A stretch of DNA of 64,000 nucleotides from Zasmidium citrigriseum (GCA_002786025.1 NHNW01000042.1:62001-126000); one strand, 5' to 3'. Positions 21,088-33,226 are shown, counted from the first letter of the stretch. Translations and numbers: made by a program. Notes: generated from the letters alone by a model not told the origin.

Positions 21088-23143
21088 TTACCAACCTCCG
21101 TGGTGACCACCCCAACCCCAGTGAGGTGGATGGTGTGGGTAACCACCAGCCTTCCCCTTCTTAACTAAAGTCAACTCATCACCAACACCCGAGCCGTCGC
21201 CCTTGATGAACTGCCAGGTAAGCCTGTTGGCATCATGGAAAGTCATCTTGCTGAAACCGTAGTCCTGAGCGTTAAGCACGGCAGAGATGTTCAGGCGTGG
21301 CTGATTAGACGACAGAGTGCTGTGGCTTTCGATGTTGCCTGCCATGCCGTTGATCAAGTGGGTGAGCGAGACGCCGGGGTTGGTGGTATAGGTGTTGTTG
21401 TTGACGACAGAGCCCGTGTCGATGCTGCCGTTGGACATGAGAGGGTATAGACGCTCGTACCAATGAATGTGACCGGCAAGGTAAGCGTCCACACCGTTGT
21501 CGATCAAGAGGTCCTGGAATGCGTTGCGGATGTTCTTCTGGTAGGAAGACGTCTGCGAAGAGTACATCGGACGATGGGACATGGCGATGATCCATGGGGT
21601 CTTCTTGCGGTCGACGGATTCGAGATCCTTCTTCAACCACTGGTAATGCTGGTAGGCCTCGTTGCTCTTCCAGTCGTTGCCCTCAATGGCGCCGAAGGGA
21701 CCGCTGTCGGTGGAGTAGGTCTTGTTCTCAGCCGGCTTGCCGGATGGGTCGTCACGGATGAATGGCCACTCGGGGCTGTATGGGAAGTCGGTCTCTCCGT
21801 CGATTGAAACAAAGTGAGCCATGCCGTAGTCGAACGAGTACCAGAAGTTGCCAACGCCACCAGACTCCTCTCCTGGCATACGGAAGCGATGCTGGTAGGT
21901 GGTGAAGTTTCGCTGGGAAGGTGGGCAGCTGTAGTAGGTCAACTTGTCTGTGGTGGAAGAGTTGGATTTGTGGTCGTTGAGGTAGGCAGCGAGGATGTTG
22001 CCCTGCCCGTCGAACTCGGCGCAGGAAGCCTCGTGGTTTCCTGGAAGCACCATGTAGGGAACCTTGGTAGAGACCTCGTTTTGCCACTGCTGCCAGAGAT
22101 CCCAATTGGACTCGTAGATCACGTTCATGTCACCTCCCTGGGGACCGCCCTGGTTGGGAATCTCGCCAGCTGGGAGAGGCTGCTCATACTCTGGTGGGAA
22201 CGGAGCTGGTGGAGTTCCAGGCAACTCTGTCTCCGATCCGTTGTAGCACAGGGGCCATGAGTCCTCGCAGGGGAGAATGCCAGAGTACCAATCATCAGCA
22301 TCTAGACATTGCCGTCAGTTGTGGGCCCCGATAGATCATTGAGTCCTACTTACAGCTGATGTCGCCACCATGCCAGGCAAAAGCAGCACCGTCGTTGACA
22401 GCACTGACCAGCTGCTTGTGAGTACCGTGAGCATTCGTGTAGCCCATATCGTTGAGCACAGCAACGGTGAAAGATTCTCTATCGCCAGCAGCACGGGCAG
22501 TCTTGAAGCTCATGACACGGGATGCGGTAGTGCCATTGGCAGCTGGGATCTGGTAGAAGTAGGTCGTATCTGGCCTGAGACCCTTGAGCTGGACATTGTG
22601 GAAGTACTGCGAGCAGAGCGTGACATCGACGAGCGAGCATGGTGGAGTTCGGTCGTAACTGGATCATATCAGAGACGTATTTCATTCTCGAACGAACGTT
22701 ACACTTACGTATCAGTGACACCGGTGGCCACGCTGTGAAGCTGCCAAGGTCGGCTGCCCCAGTGAACGGTTGGGTTTGCGCCAAGTCCGAACGGCGTCTG
22801 GAAGTGAATGTTCATGGCACTGGGTCCGGCATATGCCAACGAGATGACATTGACATTGTTCTTTGGATTCCTGGATCTTGGCTGGACGGCCGGTGGCTCA
22901 ACAAGGCGAGGGAAGCCTTTGCCATTGCCCTTCACGGTTGGGTCGACCCAGTCTGCAACTGGAATGGCGGGACCAGTCTATGCAATCTGTCAGTCGAAAG
23001 ATCATGTAGGAGATTGAGTTGGCTTTACTCACATATGGGAAGCGAGTGTCAACGTCCCTCGCATCAAGCTTCTTGAACGGAGGCGCGGCCTCAGTAGTAA
23101 CAAACAGTGCTCCCAAGAGCGCCGACGTTGTCGTGGCCTTCAT
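21088..23143 (-). CDS. Secreted purple acid phosphatase
   Basis: Extracellular binuclear metallophosphatase that releases phosphate from organic esters at low pH. Exons on the - strand are 23143..23033, 22977..22709, 22658..22354 and 22301..21088, with introns of 50-55 nt; together they encode 632 residues. A signal peptide (about 1-20, ending TEAA) is followed by a fibronectin-like N-terminal domain and the catalytic domain. The five metal-ligand blocks appear in order: LNDMGYT, GGDISYADDWY (assembled across the last splice), PGNHE, MSHRP and AGHIHWYERLYP. The C-terminus ends in a Gly/His/Trp-rich tail after YPHHPPHW. Numerous Asn-x-Ser/Thr sites fit secretion. The start is fixed by the signal peptide. 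The long last exon alone looks like an intact 378-codon frame, but it lacks the first two metal-binding blocks. Confidence 0.93.
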
Positions 23144-23749
23144 CTTGAACAAGTGAAGCAATAGATGATATGAAAGCAAGTCTTACCACCACACAACAAC
23201 TGATAGGCTCTCCCTCAGCCAAGATCTGGACGAGCGAGCATCAATTTGTACTCGTCCCACCTCCACGCGGCGTTCGCCTCAACACGGCCATTTTCCTCCA
23301 TCCAGCACGCCCGTCCTTCCAGAATACATTTCTACTCGGCGGGAGATGAGCAGGACTGCAGCTGTAGCCAACGAGCCAACGTCCACGCCAAAGCACGTGT
23401 AGACAAACCTGTCCGGCAATCGGCATGGGCGGCCAACTGCGAGATAACAGAGCAGCACGTGTGCGGCAAAGGGTCTTTCGGAGAGGACGAAGGATTGAAG
23501 CACCTTCTGCTTAGAGTTTGGCGGGCATGCAGGTACGGCAATGCTTGTGTGTCTTCGCGAGCTTAATCCTGGGGATCGTCGTCATGGTGTCGATGTGGCC
23601 GGCCAGTGAGGGGAGAGCTGTTGGTCATTGAATGTTTTATCTTTTGGAATCGATGTTGGCTGTTGATACAGAGCCGGTCGTGATCATGCCTTTGCTATTT
23701 GTACAAGTCGAGAGAAGTCGTCTATCGAGAATCTCATCTATCGCTGTCG
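23144..23749. other. Promoter side of the phosphatase gene, 3' flank of the ABC transporter
   Basis: About 600 bp between two genes on the same strand. Short open frames only; nothing recognisable beyond the expected promoter and terminator functions. Confidence 0.45.
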
Positions 23750-26700
23750 TTATGCTTGATCCAAAGACTGTGCCAGCACCATCGCAAAGTACCGCCCACG
23801 TAAAGCCTGCAACTCCTCATGAGTGCCTTGTTCTACGATCCTGCCGTTCGCCACCACGAAGATGACGCTGGCATGTCGAATAGTGCTCAATCGATGAGCG
23901 ACCGCAATCGTAGTTCGACTCGAAGCCGCCTCGTCCAGCGCTTTCTGAACAATCCGCTCGCTCTGGGTATCAAGAGCAGATGTAGCTTCATCCAGCAGTA
24001 AGAGACGGGGTTTTCGAATCAACGCTCGGGCGACTGCGATTCTCTGCTTTTGCCCGCCGCTGAATTGGCCGCCCTTAGAACCGCAAGCTGTGTCGAGTCC
24101 CTCAGGAAGAGATGATACGAATTCGAGAGCGTTGGACTGTCGACAGGCTTCCTTGACTTCTTCGTCTGATGGCTCGTACTCCAAGCCGAGGGCGATGTTC
24201 TCGCGTACAGAGCCTTGGTATAAGGGTGGCTCTTGCCTAGTGAAAGGATTAGCAGACTCCTTTGACAATGAGATTTGAAGGAGTATACTCACTGAACCAT
24301 CGACATGTGCTGTCGGTAGAGCTTGGGGTTCATGTTGGCGATGTCATCGCTGTTAAGCGTCAGACAGCCCGAAATTGGGTCATAGAAACGCATGATGAGC
24401 GACACGAGTGTAGACTTGCCACACCCTGACGGCCCAACAAAGGCAACGTAGCTGCCAGGCTCGACTTTCATGCTGATCCCTCGCAGGACTCTTGACGCAT
24501 GCCGCTGGATATAGCGGAATTCGACGTCCTTCAACTCCATTGCACCGTCTCCGGAGGGACCTCTGTCTTTGTTCTCGGCCGTTTCTCTGATCTTTGGCTC
24601 CAGTGATCGCAACCAGAGAATGTAATTCGCGGCGAGCTTGGCCTTCGTGATCGAAGAGCTGTAACCGAAGAACTGTGCGGCTGCCTGTCCGCCGAAGACC
24701 ACGGCAATGAAGACAACGAAGAACTGTTCCGTGCTGTACTCGCCACTCGCAATCAACCGAGAGCCGTACCAGAAGCCAAGGGCCATGACGAGAAACTCCA
24801 GGGACTGGGACAGGGAGTAGGGGATCAAAGTGATGATAAATCCTCGAGTTGATTTGGTGACGATCCCGTTCATGGCTTGTGCATACTCCTTGATGATTTC
24901 TGCCTCGAGCGTAAGTGAAGAGATCGTCTTGATCGAGGTGACCGCTTCGGTGGCCAGGCCAGCACTATCGGCAAAGTGGTTTGCGTTGTCTTCTTCCAGC
25001 TTTTGATCCATTCGAATGCGCACGTATCCGGAGCCGAGCAAGACTGGCATCCCGCCAAATACAACAACTAAGCCCAGCTTCCAGCCATATGCGATTGCCA
25101 AGATGCTCGAAGCTGTAACGTTGACGATGACAATGATCAGGAGGGAAATGTTGGAGGAGATCATCTCCATCAGGGCTGTAGGAACCGAAGACAGTTTCGA
25201 GGTGAGGGAGCCACTCGAGTTCTCGGGCCTGTCGTGGAAGTCGACATCCAGCTGGAGTACCTGCTCAATCATCTCTTTTCGATAGCGATGGGTGACTGTT
25301 TGGCCAATGACGTTGCAGCACCATCTGCGCAGAGAACGTATTAGCTATAATGCCAGAAAGTGCCGTACAAAATGCCGCCCCGAGACTTACCCAATGGCAA
25401 AGTATCCAACCGCGTTGGCAAGAGCAAGTACGAAGAACATGAGTGCGTAGAAGTTGGCCTCGGATTGACCCTCGCTGGCGGGAAGAATGAAGACGTTGAT
25501 CAGACGGGAGAAGAGGATAGCTTGGGCAGGATATTGGCCGCCACCGAGCAGACAGCCGATGAAGGAAAGGATGTAGCACCAGTATAGCTTGGGGTTCTCC
25601 TTGAACATGATGTAGACGCACTTGATGAGGCCATAACCGAGAGTGCCAGATGTGAGCTTCTTCAATTCGGCTTCGGCGGTTGTCGAAGCAGCATCGGTTC
25701 GTGTTCTCTGGAGACTGAAAGCGTGGTCGAGTCGTTTCTCGTCATCTTCGTCGGCGATTTCGGCTTCTCCTTGCTGCGTGTCGAGATCTTGAGCTCTGAC
25801 CATGGCAGCGTAGTGTCCATCTCGCTCAACGAGCTCCTTGTGACTGCCCTGTTCGATCACGACGCCTTGTTGCATAACGACGATGTTGTCCGCAGACCTG
25901 ACAGTGGCAAGCTTGTGGGCGATCGTAAGCGTTGTCTTGTCCTTGGAGACATGGCTGAGAGCATCTTGAACGACTCTTTCCGCAGTTGGATCCAGAGCAC
26001 TGTTGAAGTGTTAGCCATGTTTCCCATGTTCCCTACAGTGTTCCTGTCCTCTGTACTGACCTGGTGGCTTCATCGAGCAGCAAGACCTTGGGATTAGAGA
26101 TGATGCTGCGCGCGATGGCAATACGCTGTCTCTGCCCACCTGAGAGCATGCTAGCGCGCTCTCCAACTTGCGTGTCGTAGCCTTCTGGTAGCTCCATGAT
26201 GAAGTCGTGAGCGTTGCTCTGCCGACAAGCGTCTTGGACGAGCTCCATCTTCTTCTCATGAGGCAGGTCAATCTGCTCGCCAACGAAGCCCTTGGATACA
26301 TTTTCAAACACAGTGCCACGAAAGAGGACTGGCTCTTGTTGGACCAGCCTGCTTGGAGGTTAGCAAGAGTGACTAGCGATACCCACATGTGAGGTGAACA
26401 TACCGAACATTGCTTCGAAGCCACTTGGTGTTGTAGTCAGACAGCTCGACGCCGTCCAAAAGTATTGAGCCAGCCCCTGGCTCATACCATCGCTCGAGTA
26501 AGCCGACCAGGGTAGACTTACCGCAACCACTGGGTCCAACCAGGGCCGTGGTCTTGCCAGCCGGGATCGATAACGTCAGATCTTTCAGCACCTGTGCCTG
26601 TGGCCGAGAGGGATAGGCGAATTGTAGATTGCGGATCTCGATCGCTCCTTCGCATGACGGTGGCTGCTTTCCTTCTGGGGACAGAGGGTCAAGCAGTGAC

Positions 26701-27933
26701 TTTTTGTTGATGACAGAAAGGAGCTCAGATGCCGCTGATGAGGCGTTTGCAATTGCCTGCTGCTGGGGCAGAATGAGACTGATGGAAGTGGTGCTTATGG
26801 TGATTGCTAGAATCACGGTCTGGAAGAGCACCACGTCAGTAGAAGATAGAGGAGCGCATGCTGCCGAAACTTACAAAGACTGTGCCAACGTCAGGAATTT
26901 CGTTGCTTCGAAACATCCTGTATCCTTGCCAAAAAGCGAGCGACGTTGCTGAAGTCACCAGGAAGTTCTGCGATGCAAACAAGACTCCATAGTTGGGTGA
27001 CTTCTTCTTGCCTTCTTTGTGCGCCGCAGAGAGGTACTCGTCGTATTTGGCAACAATCTTGTCCTGTGCACCAAAGGCGTGAACCGTCCGGATCGAGCTG
27101 ATAGCATCCTGGGCCAGCACAGCTCCTTGGGAGTAGAACTTTGTGATCCGGGCTTCCTGCACAGCATCAATCGGAATGATGATGCCCACCAGAAGGAACA
27201 AAGCCGGAATGATACTCGAGCAAATCAAGGCCAGCTTCCACTGTTTTACCAGCGCGATGATGAAGGACGAAAAGAAGAGCGAAATTCCTTGCACCAAAGT
27301 GGCCAGTTTCTCGGAGATGCCCTGGTTGACGCGATTTCCGTTGGTCGTGACTTGGGTAGCAGCTGATCCTTGATCCTTGCCATCAAAATGCCATACTTCT
27401 TGTCGTAGAGTTGCCTCGAGGAAAGCCTGTCGCAACGCCCTGGTGGTCCTGATGCCCGAAATGCTGATGGCGACGGTAGTGTAGTAAGTTAAGACGAAGC
27501 GTCCCACGAAAAGGTAAATGAACCAAAGCACGAAGCTGTCGACGCGGCTGCGGAACTCGTCAGGGGAGGATCGACCTGCAGTGAAGTTGTTGAAGTCGGT
27601 GGTAAATTGCCCAAAGACGAGCGTCATGAGAGGCAGGGCCGCGCCTGATCCTATTGCGCCTGCGAGGGCCGTGATGTAGAGAACAGCGTCGAGGCGATCG
27701 GAAAAGTGAAAGATCCTGATGTAGTCCTTGATTGAGCCCTCCGATTTCTTCTTCTTCTCGTCGCCCTTCTTCTCGGTCGAGGCATCTTCGCTGTCTGATC
27801 CAGATCCTTCCTTTTCGGTAGCACGTGCTGTTGCGTCGACATCGACAACTTGCTCGCCTGGCCCCATCGGCGCGTTGGCTGTAGCTGCAGAGGCCCCAAG
27901 AGCTTTTTCATCCAATTCTGTTGGCTCTTTCAT
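23750..27933 (-). CDS. ABCB-type multidrug transporter, full-length (TMD-NBD)x2
   Basis: Plasma-membrane ATP-driven exporter of the P-glycoprotein class, related to fungal Mdr1/Pmd1. Six exons (27933..26875, 26819..26404, 26348..26061, 25999..25391, 25324..24293, 24236..23750) give 1296 residues; the introns are 55-66 nt. An acidic/lysine-rich cytoplasmic N-terminus (1-90) precedes TMD1. NBD1 has Walker [11 protein letters not shown]-loop LVQQEPVLF, signature LSGGQRQR, Walker [13 protein letters not shown] and H-loop [11 protein letters not shown]2 begins near [17 protein letters not shown]2 repeats the set: [45 protein letters not shown]. Both ATP sites therefore look catalytically competent. 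The Q-loops and the NBD1 Walker B region are interrupted by introns. No biosynthetic cluster adjoins it, so export of toxicants or azoles is only a family-based suggestion. Confidence 0.95.
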
Positions 27934-28756
27934 GGTCCCGAAGGTGCTATCGCGTAGTTGAGGTGGTGGAAACAAAGAAACACATCAGTAGGAGTTACCG
28001 TGTTCAAGGTCGCAAAAAGTAGGCGTCGGTCTATATCAAGACTGCGCGATGAATCATGATGTGTTCCGCAGGCAAACACGCTGGGCGCCAATGTGGCAGT
28101 CGAATGAGGTTGAACGAGCTCGGGGGATAGCGAATGCGAAGGATGCGATCAATGAACGAGCCGGTCAGTCTTCGCCGTATTGTGCACAGGGCTGAGATCG
28201 AGCAGCCAGTCATCAAAGGAATAGAACTAGAACCGGACTTTGCAGAACCCGAAATGTCGCCAGCTTGCCACCTAGATGAAGTAGACAGCTATGTGGAACT
28301 GTTGATTGCTTTGCCAACAACAGTGTCGTTCGCGAGCCCCTCCACTCGTTTAACCCATCCAATGATGCTGCGATCGATGACGCCTCGCGCGCGTGCCGAT
28401 CTATGCATGTGGCTTTGGCACGGAATTCAGATGAGCGCCTATTGGATGGCATGAACGAACTCCGTATGTAGTTTTGATGATACCGTGCTAACAAACAGCA
28501 CGATTCCTATCGCCTTCAGGCTTCAGCATTTGTCGGCGCAGATGGATTCTCTTCGGCTGATTTTCTGTTTCACCGCATTCGTGGAGCCTGCTTGGCAAGT
28601 GAGGATAAGGGATGCCTCGCGCCGAATGGTATGTGCATTCGTATGCATCATCGTATTCGCGGATTTGCGAGGTGGCCAGGAAGGGCTGAGACATGTCACG
28701 TTTCGCACTTCTCAAGCATACTGAAGTGATTGCATCTCTCTCATTATTGTCATGAC
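27934..28756. other. Upstream region of the ABC transporter gene
   Basis: About 820 bp containing the ABC transporter promoter and the 3' flank of SYF2. Short open frames on both strands without family resemblance. No clear drug-response element could be picked out by eye. Confidence 0.45.
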
Positions 28757-29701
28757 TCATATCGCTGTCCCTCTCTCGAAGCTGTCCCGGATATCTGCGG
28801 TGTACTTGTTGTAGAACCGCGCCAGCTTCATGTTGAACTGCTTGTTCTTCTCGTTGATGTAGGTCACATCGCCGCCGTCGTCATCAGCCCGGCCACGCTC
28901 CCTCCGCTTCTTCAATCGTGCCTCCTCTGCCTTCTTGATATCGCCGACCAGTCTGTCCACGGCCGCTCGTGAGGGCTTGTTCTCCGAGAACGATCCGCTG
29001 TCGGCGGTAGAGATGAAGCTTCCATCCTTATCGACAGCTATGAGTTCCCCATCTGGAGTCTCAACAATCTCCAGCCCACCACTCTGTACCGCTCTGTTGA
29101 TTGCATCGCGTTTGTCCTGCTCGTACGCTTCCAGCCGCTCGTCAAAGCCCTCCTTCTGCATCTGCCCCAGCTGTCGCTTGTAGACTTTCCCAGCTTCTTT
29201 TGAGTAATCCTGGAAGGCGTTGTTCTCACGATTTCGCTCTTTCTTTGCCATCCTCTTGTCCCACTTCTCGCTCTCATCCACAGTCCAGTCCCATGCACGT
29301 TTGCGCTCGAAGTCCTCGCCAGCTTCTTCGACCTCGGCCTTGAGCAGTTTGTGATTGGCGACCTCCTTCTTGCGGTTCAGTGCGTTGATCTGTGAGACAT
29401 CCACTGAAGCGCGTTGTGCTTCGTGTTTGGTCTCTTGCAGATTCGACTTGCGACTGGCAGCATTTCGAGCTCGCAGGGCAGCGAAGCGAGCAGCGCGATC
29501 GTTTCCAGGCGCTTCGGCAGGCGCAGATGTCGCAGAGGATTCTGCATCTGCTTGCGCTTCTGCTGTCGTTGATTCCGCAGTCTCATCTTGCGCGGTCGCA
29601 TCGTCGTTTGCGATTTGTTCTGTTTCTGCGAATCGACGTTTCGATGATTCCTCTGCCTCTTCAAGGCCGGGAGAGCCCTTTCGCTTCCGTGTCGCCGGCA
29701 T
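28757..29701 (-). CDS. syf2: Pre-mRNA splicing factor SYF2
   Basis: Component of the NineTeen complex of the spliceosome in the nucleus, acting with Prp19 and Cdc5-type factors. The protein has 314 residues in one exon. The first 100 residues are Ala/Glu-rich and disordered, with a basic cluster RKRKGSP at the start. The SYF2 domain covers roughly 140-314 and includes KRAWDWTVDESEKWDKR, AKKERNRENNAFQDYSKEAGKVYKRQ, the IVETPDGELIAVDKDGS hairpin, KPSRAAVDRLVGDI and the closing YINEKNKQFNMKLARFYNKYTADI. The start at 29701 gives the natural MPATRKRKGSP beginning; the upstream in-frame ATG at 29737 adds an unlikely leader. Complete and unremarkable. Confidence 0.93.
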   Translation of the reverse strand: MPATRKRKGSPGLEEAEESSKRRFAETEQIANDDATAQDETAESTTAEAQADAESSATSAPAEAPGNDRAARFAALRARNAASRKSNLQETKHEAQRASVDVSQINALNRKKEVANHKLLKAEVEEAGEDFERKRAWDWTVDESEKWDKRMAKKERNRENNAFQDYSKEAGKVYKRQLGQMQKEGFDERLEAYEQDKRDAINRAVQSGGLEIVETPDGELIAVDKDGSFISTADSGSFSENKPSRAAVDRLVGDIKKAEEARLKKRRERGRADDDGGDVTYINEKNKQFNMKLARFYNKYTADIRDSFERGTAI

Positions 29702-31087
29702 GGTGTGTGGGTGATAGAGTGAAGTCTGAAGCCTCACGAAGATTTGGCGACTTGGGATCCTTGCACGTGATGCTCAAGTCTTACTAAGCCGAGCACGTGA
29801 TCGAGCTCGCTCTCGGGTTCAGAAGATTCACTTGCCTCTTGCTCTCTCTTTCCTGCTCCGCCAAAGCACACCTTTTCATCAAAAGCGACATGACGCTTGA
29901 CCGCACTGGCACCACGATCACCCACCTACTTAAGACTACCGGTATTGAACGCTTCTCTAGCACGACGCACGTTGGCGGCGCAGTTGATGTGATCTGCGCT
30001 CACCTCCCGGGACCGAAGACAGTGAGCTTCAGGACGCAGGCCTTGCCGACTTCCTGCAATGAACACCCGGAAGGAACATCTTGCTCTTTTGACAGCATCC
30101 TGCTTGCGCAATCTGAGACGGCTGACCTGCGAGATTGTGTGAGCTGCCGCCGGCAGAGCTCGAGGTGCGCGATGTCGAGCGAATAGAGGCTCTTCAACTG
30201 GGCGCTTCCAACGACCAGGGAGCTCGAAGCGAGTCCACTCAGCGTTCAGTCCTCGGCCCGCCTCGACTTCACCACTTTGTACCGGCAGCATTGTACCGCT
30301 GCCTCTTTGCCTAATGCTACCCAGCGCCAATATGTTGCGTTGCGGCGTTTGCTGACCTGGTTTAACAACCTTCCTCTTTGCGATCGAGGCCGCCAGCTGT
30401 GGCAAGGCGTTGATTGGACAACAGCAGACCCAAAACACGACCCATGAACACATGCTCAGTGCTCTCTCTGGTTGTATCCAATGAGAGGCCCAGGGCGACT
30501 GGTCTGACCTGTTGAAAGCGTGGTATTTCAGCTGAAACCAAATCCCAGAACACATGCACTGCGTAGCCATGATGAACCTCGAGGGTCATCGGTGATGACG
30601 AGGCTTGTCAACCACCAACCTAGCGCGCAGGTGTTGGTGACTCCGGTGTGCCTCGCGCAGGTTGCCTGGATTGACCCGGCTGTGCCTGCTGGTCGCGTGC
30701 ACCAGATGCTAATATCCTTGTTGTGGGCCAGGTCGAACTGCAGTGCAACCTTTCAGCCTTTGGGCGTCTCTTGCGCTTTGCTTGTTTAGTGGAGCGCCAA
30801 AATCTTGTCTCATGTTTCCTTCATCTTTCATGACCTTTACAAGAGGTGGAAAAAGACATTGAAGTGGCCTTGGGCGGCGCATATGAATGAAGGTACTCAC
30901 AGACTTCGTTGCATGTCCAATACCAACACCTGCAGGTCAGGTACACTAGGCTGCGGGTCCACGAAACTTACAGGGGACGATCAGTTCGACTGCGCCGCAC
31001 TGGTGCACTTGCTACCTCAGAAGGCCGATATTTCACTGCTGTCGAATCCTTCGCAGTGCAGTATCCGGCCTCGACGTGAAGACCACC
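29702..31087. other. Divergent intergenic region, SYF2 / small conserved protein
   Basis: About 1.4 kb between divergent genes. It holds two CACGTGA elements close to SYF2, described separately. A 98-codon frame beginning with ATG at 29890 reads across part of it but resembles no known protein and I do not call it. Confidence 0.45.
29764..29799. promoter_or_regulatory. Pair of CACGTGA elements upstream of SYF2
   Basis: GCACGTGA-type palindromic cores at 29764..29769 and 29794..29799, spaced 30 bp apart and lying about 63 and 93 bp upstream of the SYF2 start. This core is bound by Cbf1-like bHLH factors in fungi. That these copies are bound is inference. Confidence 0.4.
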
Positions 31088-31765
31088 ATGGATCGCACAA
31101 GGGCCGCCTCGACAAACAGCAGGCGCGAATCCGCTCGACATAATGATTCAGAACCATCACCACCGTGGGAACAGCGACACATGGCTCAAGTCCCGTACAT
31201 GACACCAGACTCGCCACCATTGACACAAGCCGAACGACATGGCCTGCCGTCCTTCTGGGCAGCTCGAGACAATGGCACACACGAGCGGTCCAAATCATAC
31301 TCTCATAGCCACGAGCATTACAACTACGAACACAATGATGGGCCCGCCAGGACGCCATCGACAGCACCGCTCAATGGACCGCCAGCGCCAATGCCATACG
31401 AATCGACCATTGTTCCTGGCCCCAAGTCAGCGCCGCAGCATCCGACTTATGTCAAAGGTCCACCATCACCACCGGACAGCGCTCGGCTATCCGCGTGCTC
31501 AACTTCCAAGTCGCCATCTCCACATCACTCTCCTCGCCTTGGAAGTGGACCGACCATCACAGCAATGCCTGGGACCATGTCAGCTCGAGAGAGAAGTCAA
31601 TCTCGGCATCGGACGCAGGTCTCGCAAGACCAGCCAGTCAAACAAGAACATGACCATGTACCACTTGGCAGACGTGTCAAGCATGCAATCAAAGATATGT
31701 TCAAGAGGAATCCGGTGGATGAGACGAACTTTGAACGGATCGAAGATCGGCATTGGGCGGACTAG
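31088..31765 (+). CDS. Conserved ascomycete protein of unknown function
   Basis: Single-exon protein of 225 residues, mostly disordered and rich in Ser, Pro and His. The C-terminal 35 residues, GRRVKHAIKDMFKRNPV followed by DETNFERIEDRHWAD, form the only ordered-looking part: a basic amphipathic helix followed by an acidic end. I recall closely similar endings in hypothetical proteins of other ascomycetes, but I know no function. Nearby repeats of SPSPHHSP and ARERSQSRHR could be phosphorylation sites. The ATG at 31088 has a good Kozak context (CACCATGG). The gene is tail-to-tail with the epoxide hydrolase gene 300 bp downstream. Confidence 0.75.
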   Translation: MDRTRAASTNSRRESARHNDSEPSPPWEQRHMAQVPYMTPDSPPLTQAERHGLPSFWAARDNGTHERSKSYSHSHEHYNYEHNDGPARTPSTAPLNGPPAPMPYESTIVPGPKSAPQHPTYVKGPPSPPDSARLSACSTSKSPSPHHSPRLGSGPTITAMPGTMSARERSQSRHRTQVSQDQPVKQEHDHVPLGRRVKHAIKDMFKRNPVDETNFERIEDRHWAD

Positions 31766-32065
31766 TAATCGCAATCGATCCACCCTCAACGGTACCACAT
31801 AAAACCGTTTTACTTCTGGAACGATCTGGAGTTGTGCGGACGGAGAATAGACTGGAGAGGGATGGGTATGTTTCAACGGTGCTAAAAGGTGGTGGCCATC
31901 TGTTCTTGTTCGCCATGTCGATGTCCTTCACGACTATCATTAACGATCATGATGATGTTGGCTTGTTGCATTACGGTCGTTCGAAACAGCGTAGGATACC
32001 CTTTTGGCGCAACCAAGTGAATTTAAACACCCGCGTGAAATTCTGTTTGCCGAGTGATATAGTCT
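31766..32065. other. Convergent 3' spacer
   Basis: 300 bp between two converging stops. Nothing recognised. Confidence 0.45.
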
Positions 32066-33226
32066 CTACAACTTCTTCAGAAACTCCAACACCGCCTTCG
32101 TCACTGTCTCCGATTGCTCCTGCTGCACCCAATGCCCAGCATGATCAACCATCGTCGTCCCCTTAAAACACCCCGTCTTAACACTCTTCTCATCCTTATA
32201 AGCCTCCAAAGCCCCGGGCTGCTGATAATTTCCCCAATCCTGCTTCCCACTAATGAACGCACAAGGCACCTCCAACCTCCTTCCCGCATACAGAAACATA
32301 TCCTTCTTCGACTGCGGCGTCGAAGCCGTCTGCGCTCGATACCAGTTCAAAGCACCCTGGAAGCCCGTCCGACTCCATTCTTGGACGTAGATGGCGAGTT
32401 CGTCGGGTTTGAGCCAGCGTTCGGTTTTGGAGAAGTCTTCGCCGGCCATGTTGGCTTCGACGCTTTGGGGGAAGGTGTGTTCTTTGCGCATGATGTAGTA
32501 TTCGGGCATTATGGCGATGTCTTTGGCGCCCCAGGCGGGGAGAGGGTGGGGTTTGTTGTGTTCCCAGTCGGCGGATTTGAGGTGGAAGTAGCCTCGGAGG
32601 TAGGTTTCGAGGCCTTGGGGTGGGTTGTTCCAGTCGTTGGCGGCGCTTGGGGAGGAATTGTACCATTTGTAGTGTTTTCGTGGGGGGTCGAGTCTGGCTA
32701 GTTCAGCTTGGATGTCGACTGCTGGCTTTTGAGGCTGTTCGGCGAATTGGGGTGTTGGAGGCGGATGATGTGGATGGCTCATCTGAATGGTCGCTTTGAA
32801 GATGTCTGGCCGCATCAAAGCTGCCATGGCAGATGACACAGCGCCAAAGTCGTGGCCAATGATGCATGCGACTTCTGTGTATCCAAGCTTGTAGACTAGA
32901 CACACCAGGTCTCGCACAAGGTTCGTCATTGTGTACTGCGTCAAGTCGACTTCATGGTAAGGCTTGTCTTCCCAGCCAGTCGTTCGTCCGTAGCCTCTTT
33001 GGTCCATTGCCACGCAATAGTATCCAGCATCTGCGATTTTGGGCATGACATGTCTCCAGGAGTAGGCCAGCTCAGGGTATCCATGGCAGAAGAGGACTAA
33101 CGGGTTCCCAGGCTTTCCGGCCTTCAAGATGTGGTATTTCAACCCGCACGACGAAGTGCAGTCCGCGTAGTCTTCGGATATGCCTGCTGGCAGTGGCAAT
33201 GGCTTAAGGTCTTTCATATTCGACAT
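32066..33226 (-). CDS. Soluble epoxide hydrolase family alpha/beta hydrolase
   Basis: Alpha/beta hydrolase of 386 residues that probably opens epoxides to diols in the cytosol or peroxisome. The oxyanion-hole motif HGYPE is at residues 48-52, followed by MDQRGYGRT. The nucleophile elbow GHDFGA contains Asp126, which marks epoxide hydrolases and dehalogenases rather than Ser-dependent esterases. A lid region with several tyrosines (including MPEYYIMR) follows, then the acid-residue region GKQDWGN and the catalytic histidine in DHAGHWVQQEQ. The chain ends in LEFLKKL, with no clear peroxisomal signal. The start at 33226 (MSNMKDL) is preferred over an earlier ATG at 33295, which adds a leader without family similarity. 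Single exon. Confidence 0.88.
   Translation of the reverse strand: MSNMKDLKPLPLPAGISEDYADCTSSCGLKYHILKAGKPGNPLVLFCHGYPELAYSWRHVMPKIADAGYYCVAMDQRGYGRTTGWEDKPYHEVDLTQYTMTNLVRDLVCLVYKLGYTEVACIIGHDFGAVSSAMAALMRPDIFKATIQMSHPHHPPPTPQFAEQPQKPAVDIQAELARLDPPRKHYKWYNSSPSAANDWNNPPQGLETYLRGYFHLKSADWEHNKPHPLPAWGAKDIAIMPEYYIMRKEHTFPQSVEANMAGEDFSKTERWLKPDELAIYVQEWSRTGFQGALNWYRAQTASTPQSKKDMFLYAGRRLEVPCAFISGKQDWGNYQQPGALEAYKDEKSVKTGCFKGTTMVDHAGHWVQQEQSETVTKAVLEFLKKL

Noticed and set aside
21088..22224. 378-codon frame taken alone as a short phosphatase
   Set aside because: It lacks an ATG at its start and the first metal-binding blocks; it is the last exon of the purple acid phosphatase.
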